Assembly (NCBI GenBank): GCA_014332815.1
Contig: JACSZT010000002.1
Coordinates: forward strand, 169,816 to 222,586
Direction: 5' to 3'
Length of the DNA: 52,771 nucleotides
Origin: Weissella confusa
Lineage (GTDB): Bacteria > Bacillota > Bacilli > Lactobacillales > Lactobacillaceae
Shown here: in pieces, positions 14,163 through 23,468 of the stretch
Numbering within the stretch: position 1 is the first letter of the stretch
Layout of the letters: every line of letters starts with the position of its first letter
Translations under genes and position numbers: made by a program
Notes under the pieces: generated by a model
The model's database searches: none
Told to the model about the DNA's origin: nothing
Seen by the model: the letters and a program-made list of their open reading frames with translations, nothing else

Positions 14163-15548
14163 CTTACTAAAATGATTTAAAAAGCCGAAAATCGCCGTTT
14201 AACGAAAAAACAGCGATTTTCGGCTTTTTTGTTTAATTTAAACTCTAACCGCTCAGACGCCCTCTGAAGCCGGAATTACATTGAATAATGCTAGAAAATA
14301 GCGTATAATAGATTTACTTATGGAGACATTTCTCAGCTGAATTTTTTTCGGCAGAAAGGTTTGAAGAGCAAATCTTTGCTGCTGAAACAGCCGGTGATGA
14401 ATTGACGATTTCATTCAACCCTGACTACATGCGTGAAGCATTGAAGTCATTTGGTGATGAGCAAATTCAAATTGGCTTTAAGACAGCTTTGGATCCATTT
14501 ACATTGGTACCAACTAATAACGAAACAAACTTCATTCAACTAATTACGCCAGTTCGTCTGGAAGGTAACTACCCAGATGCGTCACGTTTGATTCCAACTG
14601 AGAAGCGTACGACTTTGACGATTAACGCACGTGACTTGTTGCAAACGATTGAACGTGCCGCTTTGTTGAGTCACGAAGGTCGTTCAAACGTTATCCAATT
14701 TACGGTTAGCGATGAGAAGTCATTGATTTCTTCTAACTCACCTGAAGTTGGTCGCACAACTGATCGTCACCGTTTGGCACAACGTACTGTCGCTTTGAGC
14801 GAATCAGATGTTGATGCTGATATCATCGTGCCAGGTCCTTCATTGAACCAATTGCAAGCGATGCTTGATGAAGTTGAAACAGTTGATGTCCGTGTGGCTG
14901 AAAACCAAGTTATTTTCCAATTGGGTGCCAACACAACGTTCTACTCACGTTTGCAATTTGATATTAATGGTCAAGATGCTAATAACTACCCACACTTGCC
15001 AGAAATTGAAGTGCGCAACGATTTGACTTTGCCATCAGAAACGTTGAACGAAGTAATTGGTCAAACGGTTATCGCTGTTTCAAAGCAACTTAGCCAACCT
15101 ATTTTGACAGGTGTGCACTTTATCTTGGCAGGCGGAAACTTGACTGCCGTTCCAGGATCAGATACAGATATCTCAATTGAAACGTTGATTCCAGTTACAG
15201 ATGATCAAGCATCACTAACAATCCAAGAACCAGGTGCATTGGTTTTGCCAGCAGCCTTCTTCTCAAATATCGTTAAGCGTTTGCCAGGTGAAACATTCAC
15301 GTTGTCAAACACAACTGGATTCCAAGCAAAGATCACATCAGAGAATTCATATAAATCAGTCATTAAGGCGACGCATGCGCAGCATGCCGAGCAAAAAAAG
15401 CTTGAGGAGATTATCATGCAATTTACAATTAATCGAGCTGTTTTCATCAAGGCTATGAATAACGTTAGCCGTGCTATTTCATCTCGTACATCAATGCCAA
15501 TCCTAACGGGTGTTAAGTTGGTTCTCGATAACAATGGTTTGACGTTGT
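14163..15548 (+). CDS. dnaN: DNA polymerase III sliding clamp (beta subunit)
   Basis: Pieces: 15416-15548, 15153-15350, 14955-15152, 14757-14954, 14559-14756, 14361-14558, 14163-14170; rejoined 376 aa, the usual length. In order: MQFTINRAVFIKAMNNVSRAISSRTSMPILTGV, TGSDTDISIE, the middle clamp domain with RLPGE and NNYPHLPEI, the second repeat SQPILTGVHF and TDRHRLA, and the terminal NFIQLITPVRPY. The clamp encircles DNA and tethers polymerase III. The ATG follows TTGAGGAG. Confidence 0.97.
14178..14232 (+). terminator. Terminator after dnaN
   Basis: Long stem AAAAAGCCGAAAATCGC / GCGATTTTCGGCTTTTTT eight nt after the dnaN stop. It lies before the yaaA promoter in the same block. Confidence 0.9.
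14281..14309 (+). promoter_or_regulatory. Promoter of the yaaA-recF-gyrB-gyrA unit
   Basis: TTGAAT (14281-14286), 17-nt spacer, TATAAT (14304-14309). In restored order it lies about 50 nt before the yaaA start and just after the dnaN terminator. Confidence 0.7.
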
Positions 15549-17132
15549 CGTGCTAGCTGGCCAAGTTCAACAAATTCGTGAAGAGTTGAGCAATTAGTAT
15601 CAACACCTATTGTGAATAATTCACGAACTGCTAAAAAGTTTTCCACAGGTTTGTATACATAGACCAATCCTTGGTGTAATGGTCTAGTTTGACCTTTTCC
15701 ACAGTATGCACACCCCTTATTATTATTATTATCTTTTTGTTTATAGCTTTAACGTTACAGTACAAGACTTGAATGGTAAGAAGCGTAATAAAGAAATTGT
15801 GGTGCCACGTCAAATCGCGATGTACATTGCACGTGAATTGACCCAAGACTCATTGCCACAAATTGGCCGTGCTTTTGGTGGTAAAGATCACACGACTGTC
15901 ATGCACTCAACTGAAAAAATTGAGAATGCGATTGAAAACGACGATGTGATTGATGAAATCGCAGCGGCCGTTGATACGAACGTCCGTGATTTGGAAGGTG
16001 TTTTCAACCAGGTTGCTGGTAAGTTGCGATTTGCAACGGTTCCTGTCACGGTTGAAACAGCGCGCGATATCTTGGAGACTATGAACTTCAAGCGTCAACG
16101 TGCGATTACGATTCCAATCATTCAAGAAACAGTGGCTAAGTTTAATGCAATTACGCGTGAGAATCACCAAATTGTTCTGACATCTGATAAGTTGCCTAAG
16201 GAAATCCCTGGTCTTGAGATGCGTTTGGTTACACGCTTTGCTCAAGGTTATTCAGCAAACATCACGAAGCCCGATTTGCCAACTCGTGTTGCGATCCTTC
16301 GTAATAAGGCTGAGCAAGAAAACCTCAACATTCCAAACGAGGAGCGCAACCCCAGTGCAAAGGTAAAGTTCATCACGACTGAGGACTTTATCAACGACTT
16401 CACTGATGCGTTGCGTCGTGGTGCGAATGCAACTGAAGCATTCAAACAAGAATACCGTTCTGCTGATCTTCTATTAGTAGACGATATTCAATTCTTAGCT
16501 GATAAGGACAAGATTCAGGAAGAATTCTTCCACACGTATGACTTCGTTACACAATCAATTTTGAATCCAGAATTCCGATTCGAAACGTTTGTGTCTTCAG
16601 ACGAAAACGGTGAAGCCTACGCTGTTGCACAAGCCGTGGCCGACAATCCTGGTACACAATGGAATCCACTTCTTATATATGGAGGAGTAGGTTTGGGGAA
16701 GACCCACTTGATGCAAGCCATTGGTAATAAAGTTTGAGAATGGCAAGATACCAATAGTTCTTACAATCAAGCATTCATTCAAGCGGCAATGATTGCGACA
16801 AACAAATTGAATGGCACACCAACATTTGTCATTCCATCTGTTACGTTCCTAAAGCCACAACCAACCTCATTATTTGAGGAAACACCAACTGCGCCAGCTG
16901 CTGCACCGCAATCAAATGTTGAGATTTCAGCATTTTATTTGTTATTTAAGGAGGTCGTCCAAATGGATCCTATCCAACTTTGGAACGCCATTAAAGAAGA
17001 ACTGCGTGCCACAATCGCACAAACTTTTTCCTATGCTAACTACGTAGAAACATTAACGCCAGTAGCAGTAATGGAAAACGAGAACAACACGCTGACTTTA
17101 CAACTTGCAACGAATCACGAGCAGGTTGCTGC
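15549..17132 (+). CDS. dnaA: Chromosomal replication initiator DnaA
   Basis: Pieces: 16963-17132, then 16737-16934, 16539-16736, 16341-16538, 16143-16340, 15945-16142, 15747-15944, 15549-15597; rejoined 468 aa. In order: domain I ([15 protein letters not shown]), a variable linker rich in Pro/Thr, Walker [14 protein letters not shown], Walker [11 protein letters not shown], sensor [10 protein letters not shown] and RLVTRFAQG, and domain IV with the DNA-contact segment [14 protein letters not shown]. The rejoined edge 16736/16341 reads [14 protein letters not shown], which is correct for the family and fails with a one-base shift. RBS AAGGAGG is at about 16947. It binds the boxes on both sides of the gene. 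Confidence 0.97.
15598..15746. promoter_or_regulatory. dnaA-dnaN gap with DnaA-box-like sites
   Basis: In restored order this lies between dnaA and dnaN and continues into 15351-15415. It holds near-boxes TTTTCCACA at about 15640 and 15697 and an ATT-repeat tract at 15717-15732. This is the usual place for the second half of a bipartite Gram-positive origin. No perfect TTATCCACA is present here. Confidence 0.5.
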
Positions 17133-17726
17133 AATTTAGATTTCCACAGGGTGTTAATATCACAAAATGTTATTGGAAATTGCGGTAACCCTTGATACAT
17201 AGGCAATATTACTTGTGGAAAACTTTTCCACAACCTGCTAAAATGGAATTTGTCGAATTGCGTCTTAATTATTTCATTAATTTTGACGAACGTATTGTGG
17301 AAAACTTTCCACCCAAAGATTCCGATACCTACATTTTTTCCACATTCTCCACATGGTTGTACAAAACAGTCGCACCCCCCTTGTGAATATGTGGAAAACT
17401 CCCGAAAACCTTGTGTTATATGCACTGGCTTTTGCACAAATCCTTGTAAATAACTCAAAATCAGGCGACTTATCCACAGATTTCCACAGAAACCTCGTTT
17501 TTCAAATTCACACCAAGTTGATAACCTGTAATAACTATTAAGAAAAGCAGCTTACAAATAGTTTATCTAAAATTCACAGATCCACCGTCAAATTCTAAAG
17601 TGCTTAACAATTTCTTTAAAAAATTTAAATTTAAAAGTCGCAGGAGTTTTCCAGAAAGTAACGGAGCGTTATGTTGATAAAAATCAGCAATATAACAGCC
17701 TGTTAGTTTAGTTTTCCCCAATATCA
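17133..17726. promoter_or_regulatory. oriC region between rpmH and dnaA
   Basis: Three whole blocks without a convincing gene; in restored order rpmH (upstream part 17800-17924), 17529-17726, 17331-17528, 17133-17330, dnaA. It contains one perfect DnaA box TTATCCACA (17470-17478), many near-boxes of the TTTCCACA/TGTGGAAAA type on both strands, and an A/T-rich tract at about 17607-17637 suitable for unwinding. The dnaA promoter should be here, but I could not pick it with confidence. Frames of up to 140 codons in this stretch have no family resemblance and are dismissed. Confidence 0.75.
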
Positions 17727-18122
17727 TAGTGCTCATGCGCTTACGGAAGCCGTGTACACGCTCGCGGTGACGCTTCTTAGGTTGGTATGTACGCTTCATG
17801 TGAATACACCTCCCATTCGTAGTTAGATTTGGCCTGCGGTTGGCAAGGCCAAACCACAATTCGTATTTCAGTTTATCACGTAACTATCTACTTAGCAAGC
17901 TTTCTAAAGCACTTTATTTATTTGCCTTTTTAACACGGTAACTCTTACGCATATGTTTGCTCCAGACTTTTTTGAAGACAATAGAAAACGCGTGATTCAG
18001 CCAAAATGGCCGAACCACGCGCGATCGTTATCAGTAATCCTAATAGAAGGCCTGACCTAATTAGGCTGACAATACCTTGCGGCCCTTTTGGCGGCGACGT
18101 GCTAGCACCTTACGTCCGTTGA
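17727..18122 (-). CDS. rpmH: 50S ribosomal protein L34
   Basis: Pieces: 17799-17727, 18122-18061; rejoined 44 aa. The first piece reads [20 protein letters not shown], the second ends [18 protein letters not shown]. It is the small basic protein of the large subunit. It is divergent from dnaA across oriC and followed by rnpA on the same strand, the standard order. Confidence 0.96.
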
Positions 18123-18518
18123 AGTTTGGCTTAAATTCCAAAACGCTTTGACGAATACGACGCTTAACCCATACACGCTCATGACCACGCAACCCAACCT
18201 TCTTAGAAATAGAGATTCCCAAGCGGAAGTGGGTTGGTTGTTCACGCTCCATCGTGTAAACAATAAACATTTTGTTTGCGACCGAGTGATGTTGATCGAA
18301 GACTAATTGGAAATCAGCTTCTGTAGAACGCGTTGAAAATACTTTCTTAGCAGACTGCATCGATTTTCTCCATATAATATGTAGTTTTTATTTTTCGTCT
18401 TGATCGACAAACAAATTTGCCAACTTGAAGACGTGTTCCAAATTCTTCTTGATGATCGCCATGTCTTGGTCATGAGCTGATGGACGGGCAATCACTAAGA
18501 TATCGACATCTTGGCGCT
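17925..18518 (-). CDS. rnpA: Ribonuclease P protein component
   Basis: Pieces: 17952-17925, 18320-18123, 18518-18388; rejoined 118 aa. MRKSYRVKK joins EADFQLVFDQHHSVANKMF, followed by RLGISISKKVGLRGHERVWVKRRIRQ (the RNR-type RNA-binding motif region) and a C-terminal DVDILVIARP segment. It is the protein cofactor of RNase P for tRNA 5' processing. It lies between rpmH and yidC. As written, its first 10 codons sit beside the rpmH tail and its last 43 beside the start of yidC. Confidence 0.94.
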
Positions 18519-19310
18519 GCAAAATCAAAAGACGAATCAATAGCGTAAAGGCGATAATTCCCAAACCATAGTTGTTACCAAACCAAGCTGACACACCCAA
18601 AATTGAGCGTGAGAAGTTGGCGATGATAACGCCATGCCAGAAACCAGACCCTGAAACCGAACCCTTAAACATCACACCGGCGATAATCATAATGATTAAA
18701 GCGATAGCTGCGGTACAAATTGGCATTTGAACAATCAAAGGCAAGAAACTAGCGAATGGATTTACACCAGCTTCCTTATATAGGGCACTTTGCTCAGCTT
18801 GCATTGCAGCCATTGACTCAGTATCACGATTTGGATACTTTGCTTGGATAGCCTTCAAGGCAGGGGCAACTTCTTGCATCTTACGCATTGATTGCGTTTG
18901 ATATACCATCAAATGCATAATGTACGTCATTGACGTTGTCATGCTGTTCTTTTCAGGTTGTCCCATCATAACCAAGTATGATGAAGCGAACGTGAATAGG
19001 GCAGCCAAAATTGGCAAAATGAACAAGTGATCGTGTTGACCAAGTTGTGCCCACAAGAAAGTTCCCGTTTCCAATTGCTTCGTCGTACGAATAGCCGTAT
19101 ACAAGGCAATCCAGCGCTTGTGACCACGCTTTGCCTTACGGATAGCGCGTTCGCGATCCTTCTCGGCACGCTTCTTAGCTTCACGCTCACGACGAATTTC
19201 AAATGGGTTTTGAATCGTCCATGTTTGTGCAACTTGGAAGGCGTTTGAGACCACCCAGTACAATGACAAGGCTGATGGTACGTTAATGGCAAAAATGAAA
19301 ATCATAATTA
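18321..19310 (-). CDS. yidC: Membrane protein insertase YidC/Oxa1
   Basis: Pieces: 18360-18321, 18716-18519, 18914-18717, 19112-18915, 19310-19113, with the TAA completed by two bases at 19508-19507; rejoined 277 aa. It has a signal-like N-terminus with a membrane helix (AIALIIMIIAGVMF), WFGNNYGLGIIAFTLLIRLL, the cytosolic hairpin QSMRKMQEVAPALKAIQAKYP, three more helices including LPLIVQMPI and VPSALSLYWVVSN, and a Lys/Arg-rich tail. YidC inserts membrane proteins alone or with Sec. No lipobox cysteine is visible in the rejoined N-terminus. Confidence 0.94.
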
Positions 19311-20102
19311 ATAACCCAAGACATAATCTCGCGAAATGCTTTCATGGGTGTTCTCCTATCATATATGTTTCTTACCCATAAGTTTAGCACACCTACCATG
19401 AAAAATTGTCCCAATAACAAGCGCCTTTACAAAACGTTCAGATTTTTTCAAGGTTCATTCACTGGTAGCAAAAAAGACACCGCAATAATTGCGGTGTCTT
19501 TAATAATTTTGTGACCATCAACTTCTGGATCTTCACCATAAGCATCAAATACCACGACACTTCCTCGGTGAACTTTGTCTGGCTTCAAGACAAATACGCG
19601 TTCGTTGTTCGTCAAATTAGGTTCCATTGAAGTTCCGTCAACACGGACCAACGTAAACCAGTAAGACTTAATCAAGAGCGCAATAATTAATCCGATAGCA
19701 ATCGGGTTTTGACGTTGCCAACCCATGTGGTCACCAAGTTCAGTCAAGCTTGACCAGTTACCAACGTTGTTAACCGTATTCGTTGCCGTTTGCTCAGATT
19801 CAGGAATGAAATCTTGATCAACAACCTTGCCGTTAACCTTGATAACACCATTCACAGCGCTAACTGTGTCACCAGGCATACCAATTACACGCTTAACGTA
19901 GTCGCGCATTTTTAATTACTTCTCAAAGAAAGTCTTCCATTGTGTGTTAATGTTGGCCTTCTTTTCTGCATTACCCCAGAACGGCACCTTCACAACACCT
20001 AGAACCTTGTCTTCGCTGACAAAGCCCCAGTAACGTGAGTCGTTTGAGACTGTACGGTGATCACCAAGAACGAAGTATTGTCCCTTTGGCACCTTAACCG
20101 TA
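19311..20102 (-). CDS. lepB: Signal peptidase I
   Basis: Pieces: 19345-19311, 19706-19509, 19904-19707, 20102-19916; rejoined 205 aa. One N-terminal membrane helix (IAIGLIIALLIKSYWF), then VDGTSMEP with the catalytic Ser, YVKRVIGMPGD with the catalytic Lys, and FVLGDHRTVSNDSR near the end. It cleaves signal peptides outside the membrane; the NEAT proteins nearby are obvious clients. The ATG follows GGAGAACACCC. It is convergent with the haem ABC operon; the two share a terminator. Confidence 0.95.
19470..19506 (-). terminator. Terminator after yidC
   Basis: AAAGACACCGCAAT / ATTGCGGTGTCTTT followed on the minus strand by six T. In restored order it begins within a few nt of the yidC stop. Confidence 0.85.
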
Positions 20103-20894
20103 TTTAAATCAGGCGTTTACTTACAGTGATGCCATTTGGTTACTCAACAAATCGGGCGAATTGGCAACTGCTGACAAGCAAACTTTGCTAGATGAGGCCA
20201 AACTTTCCGCGGCTTTCCAAACGCCACTCAAAATAGTGTCTGTGGATGACCAAACATTAATCTTACCGGTATAAAAAAATGCGACTAGCACGTAGCTAGT
20301 TGATCAAAATATGATGACGCTATCTGGTGGGCAACAGCAACTTGCTTGGTTGGCCTTTGTGCTTCATCAAGCGCCAGATTTACTAATTCTTGATGAACCA
20401 ACCACATATTTAGACTTGCAGTACCAGCAAATCTTTCTCAAAACATTGCGACGCGTCCAAAAAGAGCGCCGTTTAACGGTTGTCATGGTACTACATGAAA
20501 AAACAACCTTGCTGCAATTAATGACCGATGACTTACAGCCAACGGCCGGCTTTATCACAGAGCGCCCAACGAAGATTGCGTTACTCGCACAAAAGAACGA
20601 ATTGTTTGAACCACTGACCGTTCGTGATCTCTTAACAATTAAACAACCAGACTTAGACAACCGCATCATCAGTGATTTACAACTAAAACCGCTGCCCCAA
20701 AAGAATTATCAACAAGCGCGGTCTTACTCGCAATTAGCGGTCCATTATTCGTTCTAATGCTTATCCGAGGTGGTCGCCATGCTTAAATTTAATCAAGTTT
20801 CATTCAATCGAAATGATAAACGTATTCTGAATGATATTTCAGCATCAATAGAACCCCATCACATTACAACATTGATTGGACCAAACGGTGCTGT
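20103..20894 (+). CDS. ABC transporter ATPase of the haem/iron-siderophore type
   Basis: Pieces: 20779-20894, 20499-20696, 20301-20498, 20103-20274; rejoined 227 aa. It has LIGPNGA at the Walker A, MTLSGGQQQLAWLA signature, LLILDEPTTYLDL Walker B and VLHDLNQAFTYSD switch (formed across a join). It energises the adjacent FecCD-type permease. Its ATG overlaps the permease stop. Odd: the Walker A falls exactly on a block edge and rejoins as GPNGAVKTT, with Val instead of the required Gly. Either the gene is defective or the edge base is wrong. It is the last gene of the NEAT locus. Confidence 0.88.
20276..20300. terminator. Left arm of the terminator shared by the haem locus and lepB
   Basis: AAAATGCGACTAGC here plus GCTAGT and the start of the block at 19905 (CGCATTTTT) make a complete inverted repeat with a five-base loop. 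It is perfect only when block 20103-20300 is joined to 19905. It is independent non-coding proof of the reordering and of the block phase. Confidence 0.85.
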
Positions 20895-21884
20895 GTCCTA
20901 ATTGCCATCGGTATTTGGATTGGTGCTCTAACTAGTTTAATTGGCGTCGTCTTTTTCTTGGGGGCTATTTTGCCGCAAATCGCTCGACTGATGGCACCAA
21001 AAGCGAAAACACAACAATTAATCGTTTCGACCGCTTTATGGGGGAGCTTATTATTACTAAACGCCGATACAATTGCTCGAACCGTTTTGGCGAGCATTGC
21101 CAGCGAAGGCTTTGGTCTGCCATTATCCACGCTTAGCACCGTAACTTGGCTACAAGTCATCCAACTAACCATTAGCGTTTTAGTTGGTAGCATCTTATTA
21201 CTTTTGGTTTGGCATCATTTAAAATATTTCGCCTTATCATCCCAGCAAGTTCGTCTGCTGGGAATCAATGAATCACGGACAATGTGGTTTATGATGAATG
21301 GTAGTCAGTTTTTTACCACAGGCCTTTTGGTTTTAGTACCGAGCGTATTGGCCAATAATGTCATTTTCGGCGCACTCGCCGGTATTATTATCATGATTGG
21401 CTGGCGTTTGGTTATGCCAACTAATCGGGGTAACTTGCAACTCATTTTAATTGGTATTGCAACCGCAATGACTTTTCAGGCAGGCACGATAAGTGTTATC
21501 ATCGCTTTGATGGTTGGTAGTACTGACCTGCCAGCCTTTTCAAACAGTGAAGCCTGGCATCTCATCATAACTTACCGATTGCCACGAATTATCGTGAGCA
21601 TTATCGGTGGCGCCATCATCGGCGCTAGCGGCTTGTTACTACAGCTCGTCTTACGAAATCGATTTGTTGATGCCTCGATCTTAGGGTTTGTTTGCGCAAA
21701 ACAATTGGCAAGCCATTAAAGCTGTGAAAAATGGGCATGTCTATCAAGCCAAAGAACCCATTTTTGGTATGACGGCCAATCTAAATGCGCCAAAAGCTTT
21801 TAACCAACTCAAAACTTGGTTAGACAAATAGAAGGGATGCCTATGAAACATCTTTATAACTGGCTATTGCTTAGTTTGCTAATG
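20697..21884 (+). CDS. FecCD-type permease for haem/iron chelates
   Basis: Pieces: 21843-21884, 21489-21686, 21291-21488, 21093-21290, 20895-21092, 20697-20786; rejoined 307 aa. About nine membrane helices. Family motifs: ITYRLPRIIVSIIGGAIIGASGLLLQLVLRN, a FGALAGI segment, LIGVVFFLGAILPQIARL near the cytosolic ATPase contact, and the closing LLAISGPLFVLMLIRGGR. It forms the channel of a binding-protein-dependent importer with the ATPase and binding protein on either side. The ATG follows AGAAGGGATG, 11 nt after the binding-protein stop. Confidence 0.93.
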
Positions 21885-22676
21885 GCCGGGAGGGTCTTTC
21901 TTAGTTGGTACGCAACACAGCTATGTCGGTGACTTAATTGCCAAGGCTGGTGGGGATGTTATTGGTACAGGCGACTCAGCGTACACCAATTTGAACGCTG
22001 AGCAAATCGCCGCTGAGAACCCTGATGTCATCATTACCATGGCGCATGCAATGCCCGACAATGTTTTTAAAAGTTTTGATGACTACCAGCAAAAGCTAGC
22101 CAGTGATCATATTGCCACGCAGACATTAGATTTTTCAACACTTGATACGTTAAAAAGCAGCATCACAACTGTCGGTAAGCAATATAATAAGCAAACTGAA
22201 GCAAGTCAGCTAGTTAAACAATTGACGATTAAGCCAGTTAAGCAGTCGTCACGACCAAAAGTTGCACTACTCATGGGGATCACCACAAATGCGCAAGCTC
22301 AAGTATTTGATCAGTTAGCCATCCCCTTAGTTGGGGTACCCACACCTGGTGAGCAACAAACATTGCCAAAACGATATGCGAAATTGCCTCAAGTTGGTAA
22401 TCACGTTGCACCGAATCTTGAAAAGATGTCATCACTAAAACCTGACGTGGTCTACTTAGACAGTGCATTAGTTGATGATGGTGGCGGATTAGTTATTGGG
22501 ATTGCCAGTGCAATTGCCCTAAATCTACTAAAGAAGAAGTAAACTATGTCGAAAAAACAATTAACTGGATTAAGTATCCTATTTATTATTCTGCTCGTTT
22601 TAGCCGGTGGCTGGATATGGTTAGTGTCGCAAAATCCCGCTAATACCACGTCATCCCCGACAAAACGGATAATTGA
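21687..22676 (+). CDS. Haem/iron-chelate ABC substrate-binding protein (IsdE-like)
   Basis: Pieces: 22546-22676, 22281-22478, 22083-22280, 21885-22082, 21687-21831; rejoined 289 aa. N-terminal hydrophobic segment LSILFIILLVLAGGWIWL without a lipobox Cys, so it is anchored by the helix and not as a lipoprotein. Binding-protein motifs: IPLVGVPTPGEQQTLPKRY, SLKPDVVYLDSALVDD, PKVALLMG..PGGSFLVGTQHSYVGDLIAKAGG and ENPDVIITMAHAMPD. These resemble Gram-positive haem-binding IsdE proteins. It follows the single-NEAT gene by 3 nt and precedes the permease. Confidence 0.88.
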
Positions 22677-23468
22677 ACCAAGCGCAACCAGTGTAACAGT
22701 TTCATCTGAGAGTTCGAAAATTACCTCAAGTAGCGTTGAGACAAGTGCTTCATCAACTAGCAGTTCGGTAGCTTCAACCAGTTCTAGCGCTAAGAAAAAA
22801 GCCCCAACGACTAAAAAAGAGGTGCCATCTAAGTCAGTAACTCGTGAAACACCTTTGCCAATTGCGGCTATCATCTACACAAATGACCTGGCAGCTCGTC
22901 ACAACGCCAACATTCGTGTTGATGTTGATAACATTAACTATCACCACAATTACACAGTTGGGTTAGTTGTTGATGGATCATCCGTGCCAGCAACACAAAC
23001 GGCGACAGTTGCTTCAGAATCTGTCGCACAAAGTAGTCCTGCTGCGTCAAGCGAGGCTGGCACGTCACACCATAAAACGTCTTACGCAGCGGCCTATTTT
23101 GCCGGTTCGGCAACTGTTACACCCAGTGATAATGGTTATGCCATCACCTCAACAATTACCACCGATACCAGTTTGGGAAACTATCCGGTACAGATGCTAA
23201 GTGTTGATGGTGCTGGTGTTTCAATTGCTAAGAGTCAAGCAGGAAAAAATCAAACAATTACCTATACTTTCTTGGCGCTTCGATTGCAACCGCTATTGGT
23301 TTTGTTGGCACATCGCTCGGCCTAAACGTCTGGAGAAATCACCAAAATAATGATTAAAAAAATATTGATTACTGTCGCGCTTAGTTTAACTGCCATTTTG
23401 ACACCAACCTATTTTGTTGCTGCAGACAGTTACACCGTTCCAATGCAAATTTTAGAGAATGGTACAAG
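22479..23468 (+). CDS. Membrane-anchored single-NEAT-domain protein (haem carrier)
   Basis: Pieces: 23350-23468, 23073-23270, 22875-23072, 22677-22874, 22479-22542; rejoined 258 aa. Signal peptide MIKKILITVALSLTAILTP, one NEAT domain (YTVPMQILENGTS, SYAAAYFAGSATVT, then NINYHHNYTVGLVVD with the YxxxY haem ligand pattern), a Ser/Thr/Ala-rich linker, and a C-terminal helix GLVIGIASAIALNLLKKK that ends in lysines. There is no LPxTG. It could pass haem from the larger NEAT proteins to the binding protein, as IsdC does. Its start overlaps the stop of the four-NEAT gene. Confidence 0.85.

Noticed and set aside
17133..17541. Open frames of 60-140 codons on both strands in the oriC region
   Set aside because: Low-complexity, cysteine- and serine-rich translations of box-rich DNA without ribosome sites; they cross block edges.
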